DNA of 64,000 bases from Mesonia ostreae (GTDB lineage Bacteria; Bacteroidota; Bacteroidia; Flavobacteriales; Flavobacteriaceae). The position numbers and the translations under genes were made by a program. How positions within the stretch are numbered: the first letter of the stretch is position 1; the number at the start of each line of letters is the position of its first letter. The notes under the pieces were generated by a model that was given only the letters and a program-made list of their open reading frames with translations, was not told the origin of the DNA and made no database searches. The stretch spans positions 248,001 through 312,000 of the forward strand of contig NZ_JAVRBG010000001.1 in assembly GCF_031845265.1 (NCBI RefSeq), read 5' to 3'. Shown one piece after another: positions 35,519-44,992 of this stretch.

Positions 35519-35812
35519 AGATGATCAACCTAAAACTACAGAAAGTAAAAATGAAACTTAAATAGTTGAAAAGAATCAATCTTCTGATTGCTTTTTCAAT
35601 AGGTATATCGCATTACTTATTTATTTCTGACTTCCAATTCAGTTTGAACTTCGCCTTCAAATTACGATTTCACACACCCCTAATTTTCCTCGGAATAGCT
35701 TTCTCGTAAAACTTGCTCCTTACTTCGATGGAGCTTGGCACATGCTTTTAAATGGGGAAGTTTAACAATAAGGATATGAAAATGAGAGATTGAATCCTTC
35801 AGAAAAAACAAT
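35519..35812. other. Intergenic region after the Cys/His-rich gene
   Basis: No gene is supported. An imperfect hairpin at about 35568-35594 (AAGAATCA…TGATTGCTT then T residues) may terminate the upstream gene. The middle is C/T-rich and may be decayed coding sequence, but no family is recognisable. A short open frame from 35790 merely spans the nqrF terminator. Confidence 0.4.
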
Positions 35813-35844
35813 AAAAAAAAAGCCGCTTCAAAAAAAGCGGCTTT
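35813..35844 (-). terminator. Rho-independent terminator of the nqr operon
   Basis: AAAGCCGCTT (35819-35828) pairs with AAGCGGCTTT (35835-35844). On the minus strand a run of T follows (A run 35813-35821). It lies just past the nqrF stop. Confidence 0.88.
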
Positions 35845-35850
35845 TGCATT

Positions 35851-37158
35851 TTATCCTCCGAAATCATCGAAGCGAATATTTTCATCTGGCATTCCAAAAT
35901 CTTCTCCCATTTTTTGAACCGCTTGGTTCATCAATGGAGGCCCACAGAAGTATAATTCAATTTCTTCTGGTTCGTCATGTTTAGATAAATATTGGTCAAT
36001 TACCACTTGGTGAATAAATCCAACAAAACCATCTCCTTCAGAATTGATATCTTCTTTTACTTTCCAATTATCTTCTTCCGCAGGTTCCGATAAGGCTAAA
36101 TAAAATTTGAAATTAGGGAAATCTCTTTCTAATTCTCTAAAGTGCTCAATATAGAACAATTCTCTTTTTGAACGCCCTCCATACCAATATGTAACTGTTC
36201 TTCCTGTTTTCAGGGTTTTGAACAAGTGATAAAGGTGTGAACGCATAGGTGCCATTCCTGCTCCTCCTCCTACATATAACATTTCTGCTTCAGACTCGTT
36301 AATAAAGAATTCCCCAAAAGGTCCAGAAATTGTTACTTTATCTCCTTCTTTACAGTTAAAGATATAACTAGAAGCAATACCAGGGTTTACGTTCATCCAT
36401 CCACCTTTAGCGCGATCAAATGGAGGTGTGGCGATACGCACATTCAGCATAATTTCTCTTCCTTCCGCAGGATAAGAAGCCATCGAATAAGCACGCTCTA
36501 CAGTTTCGTCGTTTTTCATCACCAAGGGCCACAATTTAAATTTCTCCCACTCGTCTTGAAATTTATCTGGTGTTTCATGTTCTTCTGGGTGCGCCGTGAT
36601 ATCCATTTCTTCAAACTTAACCTCACACGGTGGAATTTCGATTTGAATATATCCTCCTGCTTTATAATTCATATCTTCTGGAATACGCACTACAAATTCT
36701 TTAATAAAAGAAGCTACATTATAGTTACGCACTACCGTTGCTTCCCATTTCTTAATTCCGAAGACTTCTTCTGGAATGTGAATATTCATATCTTGTTTCA
36801 CTTTTACCTGACAAGATAATCGAGCACCATCTTTTAATTCTTTTCTAGAAAAGTGAGGAGTTTCTGTAGGAAGAGCTTCTCCTCCACCTTCTAAAACGTG
36901 ACATTCACATTGAATACACGTACCTCCACCTCCACAAGCAGACGGTAAAAATATTTTTTGATTTCCTAAAGTAGATAATAAAGTACCTCCAGAATCCACT
37001 TCGATCTTCTTCTCATCATTAATGGTGATCGTAACTGGACCTGATGGAGAAAGCTTTTGTTTGGTGAATAAAAGTAAACCAACCAATAATAAAGTAAGAA
37101 CCAAAAAGGCCGCCACGGTTGCAATAATTACTCCTAATGTGCTTGTTGCTAAAAACAT
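35851..37158 (-). CDS. nqrF: Na+-translocating NADH:quinone reductase subunit F
   Basis: NqrF takes electrons from NADH into the sodium-pumping complex. The 435 residues have one N-terminal membrane helix (about 5-31), a [2Fe-2S] ferredoxin domain with C75, C81, C84 and C116 (SACGGGGTCIQC), an FAD domain (RAYSMASYP) and an NADH-binding domain (MLYVGGGAGMAPMRSHL, ELYFCGPPLMN). All cofactor ligands are intact. It is the last gene of the operon, 4 bp after nqrE and followed by a terminator. Confidence 0.97.
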   Translation of the reverse strand: MFLATSTLGVIIATVAAFLVLTLLLVGLLLFTKQKLSPSGPVTITINDEKKIEVDSGGTLLSTLGNQKIFLPSACGGGGTCIQCECHVLEGGGEALPTETPHFSRKELKDGARLSCQVKVKQDMNIHIPEEVFGIKKWEATVVRNYNVASFIKEFVVRIPEDMNYKAGGYIQIEIPPCEVKFEEMDITAHPEEHETPDKFQDEWEKFKLWPLVMKNDETVERAYSMASYPAEGREIMLNVRIATPPFDRAKGGWMNVNPGIASSYIFNCKEGDKVTISGPFGEFFINESEAEMLYVGGGAGMAPMRSHLYHLFKTLKTGRTVTYWYGGRSKRELFYIEHFRELERDFPNFKFYLALSEPAEEDNWKVKEDINSEGDGFVGFIHQVVIDQYLSKHDEPEEIELYFCGPPLMNQAVQKMGEDFGMPDENIRFDDFGG

Positions 37159-37162
37159 ACTC

Positions 37163-37903
37163 TTAATTCGTATTAGATTCTGAAACTACAAAGGTAGTTC
37201 CCGAAGATTGTACATCGCTCTCTTCTATGGTTTCGTTAAAACCAACATTCTCTGGATTACCGTCTAAAGAAGGTGTTTCTTCATCTCCTCCTGTTAACAT
37301 TCCTCCAAAGCTCATAAAACCAATGGCCATTAATCCTGTAATGATAAAGGTAATTCCTAAACCTCTTAATGCTGGGGGAACATTACTATAACGAATCTTC
37401 TCTCTAATGGCTGCAATAGCTACAATCGCCAAGAACCATCCTATTCCAGAACCAAAACCATAATTAAGCGCCAAGCCTAAAGTAGCAATATCTCTAGATT
37501 GCATAAATAGGGAACCTCCTAAGATTGCACAGTTTACTGCAATAAGAGGTAAGAAAATACCCAATGAATTGTATAGAGACGGAGAAAATTTTTCTACCAC
37601 AATCTCTACCAATTGTACCATCGTTGCAATAGTTGCGATAAATAAAATAAAAGAAAGAAAACTTAAGTCGTATTCGGCATATTCAGCGCCAAGCCAAGAC
37701 AAAGCTCCTTCTCTTAATATGTATTGGTCTAACAACCAGTTTAAAGGAACGGTAACAGTTAATACAAAGATTACGGCTGCTCCCAAACCAACGGCGGTAG
37801 TAACTTTCTTAGATACGGCTAAGTAAGAACACATTCCTAAGAAATATGCAAATACCATGTTATCTACAAAAATGGACTTAAAAAACAATTCTAAATGTTC
37901 CAT
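37163..37903 (-). CDS. nqrE: Na+-translocating NADH:quinone reductase subunit E
   Basis: NqrE is an inner-membrane subunit with six helices that forms, with NqrD, the intramembrane iron-sulfur site. The core (about 1-200) contains the paired Cys-bearing half-helices (GMCSYLAVSKKV and VNCAILGGSLF). At 246 residues it is about 45 longer than the Vibrio protein because of an acidic C-terminal tail (GGDEETPSLDGNPENVGF onward). Such tails occur in other Bacteroidetes. It lies 28 bp after nqrD. Confidence 0.96.
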   Translation of the reverse strand: MEHLELFFKSIFVDNMVFAYFLGMCSYLAVSKKVTTAVGLGAAVIFVLTVTVPLNWLLDQYILREGALSWLGAEYAEYDLSFLSFILFIATIATMVQLVEIVVEKFSPSLYNSLGIFLPLIAVNCAILGGSLFMQSRDIATLGLALNYGFGSGIGWFLAIVAIAAIREKIRYSNVPPALRGLGITFIITGLMAIGFMSFGGMLTGGDEETPSLDGNPENVGFNETIEESDVQSSGTTFVVSESNTN

Positions 37904-37931
37904 ATGATTTTATTTTATAGCTAGTGTGCTA

Positions 37932-38579
37932 TTAATTTTCTTCAATTAATTCTTTATTTCTGCTTCTCTGAACCCAGATAATAATCCCTACTACGATCAA
38001 AGCCATTGGAGGCAATACCATAAAACCGTTATTTTCATAACCGAAGGCATACAATCCTGTTTTTTCTACAGAATCTCCCAACACTTTGAATCCAAATAAA
38101 GTACCCGAACCAAAAAGCTCTCTAAAGAAACCAACAATAATTAAGATTAAACCGTAACCTGCTGCATTCCCAATTCCGTCAAGGAAAGATCTCCAAGGCC
38201 CGTTTCCTAGAGCAAAAGCTTCAAAACGTCCCATAATAATACAGTTGGTAATAATTAACCCAATAAAGACTGATAGTTCTTTACTTAGCTCATAAGCGAA
38301 AGCTTTTAGGACTTGGTCTACAATAATCACCAAGGTTGCTACCACTACTAATTGAACAATAATTCTAATCTTAGAAGGGATAACATTTCTCATTAAAGAA
38401 ATTACAACATTCCCTACTCCTAATACAAATATTACAGAAATCGCCATTACAATAGACGGCTTTAATTGCGCCGTAATTGCTAGTGCAGAACAAATACCTA
38501 ATACCTGAATGGTAATTGGGTTATCATCTGCTAATGGGTCTGTAATTAATTTGGCATCCTTTTTTGATAATAGTCCCAT
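37932..38579 (-). CDS. nqrD: Na+-translocating NADH:quinone reductase subunit D
   Basis: This is a 215-residue membrane subunit, homologous to NqrE in inverted topology, with six helices. The Cys-bearing segments are LGICSALAITAQLK near the N-terminus and ITNCIIMGRFEAFA (about 110-123), expected to hold the shared iron centre with NqrE. It starts 3 bp after the nqrC stop. Confidence 0.96.
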   Translation of the reverse strand: MGLLSKKDAKLITDPLADDNPITIQVLGICSALAITAQLKPSIVMAISVIFVLGVGNVVISLMRNVIPSKIRIIVQLVVVATLVIIVDQVLKAFAYELSKELSVFIGLIITNCIIMGRFEAFALGNGPWRSFLDGIGNAAGYGLILIIVGFFRELFGSGTLFGFKVLGDSVEKTGLYAFGYENNGFMVLPPMALIVVGIIIWVQRSRNKELIEEN

Positions 38580-38582
38580 GGC

Positions 38583-39332
38583 TTACTTATTTAATTTTTT
38601 AAAATAGGGTACATACAATTTGATATCCTTTCTTAACATAGCTGCAACTCCGTCTCCAGTAATAGTAGCTCCTGCAATAGCATCTACCGCATTGTCTGAA
38701 GTATCTTCATTCTTTGGATCATTATTTCCTTTGGCGACTTCGATGCCTTTAAAAGCATTTCCGTTTAAAAATTTCTCACCAGTAAAATCATCCATAAAAT
38801 AACGCTGCTTGATCTCTGCACCCAATCCTGGAGTTTCACCTTTGTGATCATAATAAACGCCTTGTACCGTCATTGATTTATCTACGGCTACAAAGCCCCA
38901 AATTGCATCCCAAAGTCCTTTTCCTCTAACAGGTACGATGTAAATTTCTTTACCATCTTTCTCTGCTACGAATAAAGGAAGTCTTCTTTCATAAGAATCA
39001 TCTTTCGCTTTGGTTTCTTCTTTCTTTAGGTCGATAAGATAGGCTTTATCATCTTCGGTCACCTTATCACCTTGAATTACTAATTGCTTTTTGATGTAGG
39101 TATTAAATTCATCTTCTACCTCATTGGTAGAAATAAAAGCTACATCGTTAGCACCTTCATTATTATTTACGCCCATAGCGTAAAGAATATTTTGTTGCTT
39201 CTCGTATTTTTCGTTTGCTTTAATCATAGGTTTTAATCCACTAGAGAATCCCGCTAGCAAACTTCCTACAACCACCACCATAATAATAGCAAAAATGATG
39301 GTATAGCTATTTTTATCTGTATTTATTGCCAT
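38583..39332 (-). CDS. nqrC: Na+-translocating NADH:quinone reductase subunit C
   Basis: NqrC carries a covalently bound FMN on the outer face of the inner membrane. The 249 residues have one N-terminal helix (about 10-30) and a periplasmic domain. The flavinylation motif is AGATIT near residue 225 (DAIAGATITGDGV), whose last threonine should receive FMN from ApbE; the first position is Ala rather than the more usual Ser. It lies 3 bp after nqrB. Confidence 0.96.
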   Translation of the reverse strand: MAINTDKNSYTIIFAIIMVVVVGSLLAGFSSGLKPMIKANEKYEKQQNILYAMGVNNNEGANDVAFISTNEVEDEFNTYIKKQLVIQGDKVTEDDKAYLIDLKKEETKAKDDSYERRLPLFVAEKDGKEIYIVPVRGKGLWDAIWGFVAVDKSMTVQGVYYDHKGETPGLGAEIKQRYFMDDFTGEKFLNGNAFKGIEVAKGNNDPKNEDTSDNAVDAIAGATITGDGVAAMLRKDIKLYVPYFKKLNK

Positions 39333-39334
39333 GG

Positions 39335-40552
39335 TTATGCTGTTTTAACTTTTAGACGTTTTTGTCTTCTCTTAATATTTCCTTGAAGAACATAATGATC
39401 TATAGTAGGAGCAAAAACGTTCATTAATAAAATTGCTAAGAAAACTCCTTCTGGATACGCAGGATTAAAAACGCGAATCATAATAGAGATAAACCCTATA
39501 AGGAAACCGTAAATCCATTTTCCTTTATTGGTTTGTGAGGCACTTACTGGATCTGTAGCCATATACACCGCTCCAAATAAAATACTTCCTATAATTAGAT
39601 GCTGCCAGAAAGGAACATTCATCAAGCCATAGAATTTAGAAGATTCTTCTATCCATCCTGCACTTATAACTCCGTTGAAAACAAGTCCCATTACTAAAGC
39701 TCCAACTAAAGTGCTTAAAATAATTCTCCAACTTCCTACTTTCGTAAAGATTAAAAATAAAGCTCCGATGATAATTAATAGTTTGGAAGTCTCTCCCACA
39801 GAACCTGGTATAAAGCCAAAAAACATATCCTGTAAACTATACATTACTTCTTGATTCTGGGCATAACTACCTAAGATCGTTTCTCCCGAAATAGCATCTA
39901 GATTTGCTCCGCCAGCAATTTCTTTAGAGCGCTCTACAGCGCCGTGAACCCATACTTTATCTCCACTCATCCACGTTGGATATGCGAAAAATAAGAAAGC
40001 ACGAATGGTCAATGCGGGGTTGAGAATATTCATTCCCGTACCGCCAAATACTTCTTTTCCTATGACTACACCAAAAATTATCGCTACGGTAAGCATCCAT
40101 AATGGAATATCTACGGGCACGATAAGTGGCACTAACATTCCTGTTACTAAGTAACCTTCTTCTACTTCGTGACCTTTAATTACAGCGAATAAAAATTCAA
40201 CTGCGAGACCTACTCCGTAAGAAACAATTACCAAAGGTAAAATGGTGAAACATCCCATAAGGAAATTATCCATCGTAAAAAAGTTTGCCCAAGGCGCTGC
40301 TCTTAAACTTTGGTCAATGGCCGCGTAATGCTGGTAACCTGCGTTAAACATCCCAAATAATAAACAAGGAACCAAGGCTAAGATTACCGTATTCATGGTT
40401 CTCTTTAAATCGTCTGCTGCACGTATGTGCGCTCCAGAATGCGTAGTTTCGTTGGGCAGGTATAAAAAAGTATGTAATGCATTAAATGCAGGAGCCATCT
40501 TCTTGCCCTCGTACTTTTTCTTTAGCTTATGTAAATTCTCTTTCAATCCCAT
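39335..40552 (-). CDS. nqrB: Na+-translocating NADH:quinone reductase subunit B
   Basis: NqrB is the large membrane subunit that carries a covalent FMN and riboflavin and forms much of the sodium path. The 405 residues have about ten helices. The FMN-threonine motif appears as SGETI (LDAISGETILGS), where SGAT is more usual, with the acceptor threonine kept. The segment before it (AVERSKEIAGGANLDAISG) lies in a loop, as expected. It starts 5 bp after nqrA. Confidence 0.96.
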   Translation of the reverse strand: MGLKENLHKLKKKYEGKKMAPAFNALHTFLYLPNETTHSGAHIRAADDLKRTMNTVILALVPCLLFGMFNAGYQHYAAIDQSLRAAPWANFFTMDNFLMGCFTILPLVIVSYGVGLAVEFLFAVIKGHEVEEGYLVTGMLVPLIVPVDIPLWMLTVAIIFGVVIGKEVFGGTGMNILNPALTIRAFLFFAYPTWMSGDKVWVHGAVERSKEIAGGANLDAISGETILGSYAQNQEVMYSLQDMFFGFIPGSVGETSKLLIIIGALFLIFTKVGSWRIILSTLVGALVMGLVFNGVISAGWIEESSKFYGLMNVPFWQHLIIGSILFGAVYMATDPVSASQTNKGKWIYGFLIGFISIMIRVFNPAYPEGVFLAILLMNVFAPTIDHYVLQGNIKRRQKRLKVKTA

Positions 40553-40556
40553 AATA

Positions 40557-41909
40557 CTATCCTATTTCTTTATACATTAAATCTAATCCTTTTCTAATAA
40601 TCTCTTGATGTGGTTGTTTAGAAACACACACAAATTCAGTAAGAGCAAAATCCTCTGGAGCTACCTCGTACATTCCCATGGCTTCCATTTCATCTAGATC
40701 TTGAACCATACACGCTTTGAGAATTTGTAATGGATATATATCTAAGGGAAAAACCTCTTCATAATTTCCAGTAAGCACAAAAGCTCTATGTTCCCCGTTA
40801 GTATTGGTATTTAATTCATACTTTTTATTAGGCTGCATCCAAGAGAATGTTAATGCTCTAGAAGTAGAAATTTTATTAAATACAGGTTTATTCCATCCAA
40901 AAAATTCATAATCGTCTCCTTCAGGGATCACGGTAATCATATTTGCATAGTATCCTAGAAAACCATCCATTGGTTCTTTAGTGCCGGTAAGTACGTTTCC
41001 ATTAATGACACGTACATTATCTTCAGTAAGACCAGCATCTTTTACAATTCCGTTAAGGTTCATTCCTAGAGGAGCACGGTAATACTTTGGAGTTTTTACA
41101 CTAGATCCTGCCACAGCAATCACCCTTTCAGGATTAAATCTTCCTGTTAGTAATAACTCACCAATAATTACCAAGTTTTGAGCCTCTAAAGTCCAAATTG
41201 TTTCTCCCTTATTTACCGGAGCCAACATTCCTATTTGTGTTCCTACATTCCCAGCGGGATGCGGACCTGCCACAGAGTGCAACTCAATATTTCTCATGGA
41301 AGAAAATATTGAAGATTTTTTATCTCTAATTCCCACGTGTACCTTTCCTGTAGTCATTTTTGACAAAGCAGTTAAAGCGGCTTGTAGTTCTTTTTCTCTT
41401 CCTTTTAGCACAAAATCATAATCTGGAGCTAGCGGAGCTGAAGAAAAACCTGAAATAAATATATCTCTAGGAGCCGTTTCTGGATCGGCAATAACATCAT
41501 AAGGACGTTGTTTAATAAACGGCCAAACTCCACCTTCCAAAAGTCTGGATTTGATTGTTTCACCATCAGAAGAATCTACACTTAAAGAACCAAAATCGGT
41601 TACTTCTTGCTGCGCATCTGCTTCGATAACAATCTTTAAAATTACCCTCTTTGCTCCACGTTCAATTGCGGTTAAAGTACCACTTATGGGAGAGACAATT
41701 TTAATCTCTTTATTAGCTTTAGAATAAAAAATGGGATCTCCCACCTTTACTTTTGCTCCTTCTTTAACCAACATTTTAGGAGTGACAAGGTGAAACTCTG
41801 ATGGTCTTATTGCAAAAGTCTTCGATTTTGATGCGTTAGAGATGGTTTTTTTTGCCTCCCCTACTAGCCGCAAATCTAGACCTTTCCTAACTTTAATGTC
41901 TTTTGACAT
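40557..41909 (-). CDS. nqrA: Na+-translocating NADH:quinone reductase subunit A
   Basis: NqrA is the cytoplasmic subunit involved in quinone interaction, related to barrel-sandwich domains of RnfC. The 450 residues start at ATG 41907-41909 (MSKDIKVRKGLDLRL), which is the family N-terminus. A longer open frame runs to 41972 but begins upstream of the promoter-like TAAATTTG box and is not conserved. The KGLDLRLVGEAKK opening and VTPKMLVKEGAKVKVGDPIF lipoyl-like segment are typical. It is the first gene of the six-gene operon. Confidence 0.96.
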   Translation of the reverse strand: MSKDIKVRKGLDLRLVGEAKKTISNASKSKTFAIRPSEFHLVTPKMLVKEGAKVKVGDPIFYSKANKEIKIVSPISGTLTAIERGAKRVILKIVIEADAQQEVTDFGSLSVDSSDGETIKSRLLEGGVWPFIKQRPYDVIADPETAPRDIFISGFSSAPLAPDYDFVLKGREKELQAALTALSKMTTGKVHVGIRDKKSSIFSSMRNIELHSVAGPHPAGNVGTQIGMLAPVNKGETIWTLEAQNLVIIGELLLTGRFNPERVIAVAGSSVKTPKYYRAPLGMNLNGIVKDAGLTEDNVRVINGNVLTGTKEPMDGFLGYYANMITVIPEGDDYEFFGWNKPVFNKISTSRALTFSWMQPNKKYELNTNTNGEHRAFVLTGNYEEVFPLDIYPLQILKACMVQDLDEMEAMGMYEVAPEDFALTEFVCVSKQPHQEIIRKGLDLMYKEIG

Positions 41910-41938
41910 AATCCTGTATAAGTTAATATTCGCGGTTG

Positions 41939-41946
41939 CAAATTTA
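41939..41946 (-). promoter_or_regulatory. Candidate -7 box of the nqr operon
   Basis: On the minus strand this reads TAAATTTG, 30 bp before the nqrA ATG, with TTTG 23 bp further upstream (41970-41973). A second box, TAACTTTG (41970-41977), overlaps that -33 element and could be an alternative promoter. Confidence 0.55.
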
Positions 41947-42091
41947 ATAATTAAATCCTCTATTTGCTCCAAAGTTAATTACAAGTTAACTATTTATACC
42001 CATTCTAAATAACTTATTTTTACGCTCTTATATTACTTCCGTGAAAACGGCACATTTTGTGTATATTTAAACCCAATTATTCTATACGTTT

Positions 42092-43339
42092 ATGAGACAC
42101 TTTTTGACAGCCATCTTAGTTTTACTTTTTTGTCCCCTGCAGGCGCAAGAATTAGAAACTACTCCACCAGAATTTATTCGAACCATTCAGTTTCAAGGGG
42201 AGCAAGAGTTTACAGGAACACCAATTATAGCGTTAGGACAACCTATTCGCTTAGAGTTTGATGATCTCATAGGAGATGAAGCCGATTATTTCTACACTAT
42301 AGAACATTTCAATTTCGATTGGACGCCTTCAGATTTAGCTAAGACTGAATTTATGAGTGGCTTTGACGATGTTCGCATCTTAAATTATGAGAATTCGTTC
42401 AACACCCTTCAAATTTACTCTCATTACAACTTGAGCATTCCCAACAAAGACACCCGAAGACTTAAAGTGAGCGGAAATTACATGATTAAGGTATGGGATG
42501 AAAACAGAGATTTGGTATTTTCTAGAAAATTTATGGTGTATGAAGATATCGCATTGGTTAAAGTGGAAATTAAACGCTCCAGAAATTTAAAGTATATCGC
42601 CACCAAACAAATAGTAAATTTTTCGATTGACGGAAGTGATAATATTTTATTTAGAAACCCAAATCAGAATTTAAAAACACTCGTGATTCCCAACAATAAT
42701 TTGCAAAAATCAATTTACGACCTAAAACCTCAATATTCTGTAGGAAACGAACAAATTTACAAATACGATCAAGAAGCTGCCTTTTGGGGTGGCAACGAGT
42801 ATATATATTTCGATAATAAAGATGTGCGCGGTTCTACTATGAATATTCGCTCTATCGAATTGTTAGACATTTACAATACCTATTTATTTGCAGACAAAGT
42901 TAGAAAATTTGAACCTTACACCTACAATCCAGATATTAATGGAAATTTTGTAGTCAATACTTTGCAAGGAGATAACGACAAAATAAGGGCAGAATATACT
43001 TGGGTGCATTTTTATTTAAACAATTATGAGCGTTTAAACGGGGGAGAGATTCATATCTACGGAAACTTTAATAACTACAGTTTGGACGAATCAACCAAAC
43101 TTACCTACAATTCAAAAAAAGACATTTACGAAACCAAACGACTTTTTAAACAAGGTTTTTACAACTATAAATATGTATTGCTAGAAAAAGACGGTACGAT
43201 TAACGAAGGCTATTTTTCTGGAAACTTTGACGAAACTGAAAACCAATATACGGTTCTCGCTTATTATAAAGAACTTGGCGGGAGATATGATAGAATTGTT
43301 GGCATAGGAAGCGCTTCTAGCCGAAATATAACCAACTAA
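42092..43339 (+). CDS. Type IX secretion system plug protein (former DUF5103)
   Basis: The 415 residues have a signal peptide (ILVLLFCPLQAQ) and a beta-rich body. Signatures of the family are the N-terminal strand EFIRTIQFQG, the FNFDWTPSDL motif (about 75-85) and the late Ig-like domain with IHIYGNFNNYSLDESTKLTY. In F. johnsoniae the plug protein closes the periplasmic end of the SprA translocon. This gene is the likely counterpart; it agrees with T9SS cargo and PorT elsewhere in the window. It is divergent from nqrA. Confidence 0.85.
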   Translation: MRHFLTAILVLLFCPLQAQELETTPPEFIRTIQFQGEQEFTGTPIIALGQPIRLEFDDLIGDEADYFYTIEHFNFDWTPSDLAKTEFMSGFDDVRILNYENSFNTLQIYSHYNLSIPNKDTRRLKVSGNYMIKVWDENRDLVFSRKFMVYEDIALVKVEIKRSRNLKYIATKQIVNFSIDGSDNILFRNPNQNLKTLVIPNNNLQKSIYDLKPQYSVGNEQIYKYDQEAAFWGGNEYIYFDNKDVRGSTMNIRSIELLDIYNTYLFADKVRKFEPYTYNPDINGNFVVNTLQGDNDKIRAEYTWVHFYLNNYERLNGGEIHIYGNFNNYSLDESTKLTYNSKKDIYETKRLFKQGFYNYKYVLLEKDGTINEGYFSGNFDETENQYTVLAYYKELGGRYDRIVGIGSASSRNITN

Positions 43340-43498
43340 ATAATTCAAATTTTACTTTAAATACGTTAGGATGACTATTTTAAATGTAATTTTTGATTGA
43401 AATTCCCTACTAAAGAAATACAAAGAAAATCAGAAACTTAGAAAAGCATTCTTTGTTGATGATTTTAAATACTATATTTATTTTTTGATTAAGAGATT

Positions 43499-43885
43499 AT
43501 GATTCAACAAGTAACACGCGGCATTAAGATTTCTGTAAGGACTAGTTTTAAAGGTACTTACCTTAAAAATTATAAGAAAAACTTTGCTTTTTCTTATCGA
43601 ATTACTATCGAAAATCAAAGCAATGACTCGGTGCAACTCAACTCGCGTTTCTGGAGAATTAAAGACGCTTTAAATAAAAATGAAATTATTGAAGGTGAAG
43701 GTGTTATTGGTAAAAAACCTGTAATTAAGCCTGGAGAATCGCACACTTATAGTAGTGGCTGTCTTATCACTTCTCCGTTTGGATCTATGAGCGGGCATTA
43801 CAATATGGTTAATTTTACATCTACCAGAAAGTTTAAAGTATTAATTCCTTCGTTTAAGTTAAGCGCTCCATTTGCGATAAATTAG
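43499..43885 (+). CDS. apaG: ApaG domain protein
   Basis: The 128 residues form one ApaG immunoglobulin-like domain: MIQQVTRGIKISVRT at the start, YRITIENQSNDSVQLNSR, FWRIKDALNK, the glycine-rich VIGKKPVIKPGESHTYSSGC and PFGSMSGHYNM. ApaG proteins are linked genetically to cobalt/magnesium homeostasis in enterics; the biochemical role is unclear. It lies 159 bp after the plug gene, and that gap holds nothing I recognise. Confidence 0.92.
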   Translation: MIQQVTRGIKISVRTSFKGTYLKNYKKNFAFSYRITIENQSNDSVQLNSRFWRIKDALNKNEIIEGEGVIGKKPVIKPGESHTYSSGCLITSPFGSMSGHYNMVNFTSTRKFKVLIPSFKLSAPFAIN

Positions 43886-44076
43886 GACTCGTTTACTACT
43901 AAGAACTTAAATGCTAGATATGAAATATGAGCTCTCAAATATCAAGTGCAACAATTAGCCTGGCACCTTACTACTCCCATAAAAAGTCAATTGTTAATTT
44001 TTAAAATTAGTTTTCTCTGCGGATTCTAAAATTGTCTTCTTCTGAAATCTTGAATTAATTCAGTAAAAAAATCAAT

Positions 44077-44787
44077 TTAAACTGATGATGGATTAATTTC
44101 TAACAAACTAATTTCTTTGCTGCTCAACTCCTCAAATTGAAGTGTTTTTTGATTTAGTTTAATGACTGCCTGAGTGATACTTGTTGTCTTTAACTCTCCG
44201 CGATCTATAATTAAATCTCCTCTCTTCTGATGATGAAAATCCCAAATTTCTTTTTCAGCAATGTTTTGATGGCTTTTTAAGAATTCTTCCCAATACTGTT
44301 CTCTTTCTTTCCGCTGCTGCGGATTATAAGTCATTGCCGCCGACCAGATTTGTGGTTTTATCGCTTCGGCAAATAAATGCTTCTTTTTGCCATCCCAAAC
44401 CCAACGCCAAATTTGAAGTTGTTTTTTATAATCGATGCTAATCAGCGTAAAAGGTTCTACGCCTTTTAAATCGAAAGATTCAAAAAAGTCTTGAATTTCA
44501 TCAGTTTTTAGTGCCTCTTTTACCACAACTCCTCTACTCAATTTATATGTAGACTTTCGTTGATGGGATTCAAAACCACCATTCATCAAACAAACCAAAC
44601 GTTGCTGAGAACTAAAACCCACCCAAGTTCCTCCTGCAATTTTATCTTTAGGGTAATAGAGATCTACTTCATCTTCAAAATAGTGTTGAGGCGCCAACGT
44701 TGGTCTGTGAATAGATTCATCTCTACTGGATGTAAAAATGAATGAATTCTCTTCCGCTAAAAGCGGAAAAAAAGTTAGAGTACACAT
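44077..44787 (-). CDS. NRDE/TANGO2 family protein
   Basis: The 236 residues begin MCTLTFFPL, with Cys2 exposed after Met removal as in N-terminal nucleophile-like relatives, and carry SRDE where the family name-giving motif NRDE stands. GGTWVGFSSQQRLVCLMN is the next conserved block. TANGO2-like proteins are linked to heme handling and membrane homeostasis in eukaryotes; bacterial function is uncertain. It is alone on the minus strand. Confidence 0.87.
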   Translation of the reverse strand: MCTLTFFPLLAEENSFIFTSSRDESIHRPTLAPQHYFEDEVDLYYPKDKIAGGTWVGFSSQQRLVCLMNGGFESHQRKSTYKLSRGVVVKEALKTDEIQDFFESFDLKGVEPFTLISIDYKKQLQIWRWVWDGKKKHLFAEAIKPQIWSAAMTYNPQQRKEREQYWEEFLKSHQNIAEKEIWDFHHQKRGDLIIDRGELKTTSITQAVIKLNQKTLQFEELSSKEISLLEINPSSV

Positions 44788-44992
44788 AATTGATTATAAG
44801 TTGCCAAATTAACTAAACTATTTATACTAAATACTATCCTCATTAAAAATTTAATTCTTTGCAGCTCAATCTGTTTAATTTGAGATTAACACAACTTAAG
44901 AAAACCTTAGGCTTAAACCAAAATCAAGTCGGTTTATTTTCCCTATATTTATGGCCGAAAATAATTTACAAAACATTAAAAACAAAAATATT

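Noticed and set aside
35790..35984. 64-codon frame overlapping the nqrF 3' end
   Set aside because: It runs through the nqr terminator hairpin and into nqrF antisense; no conserved features.
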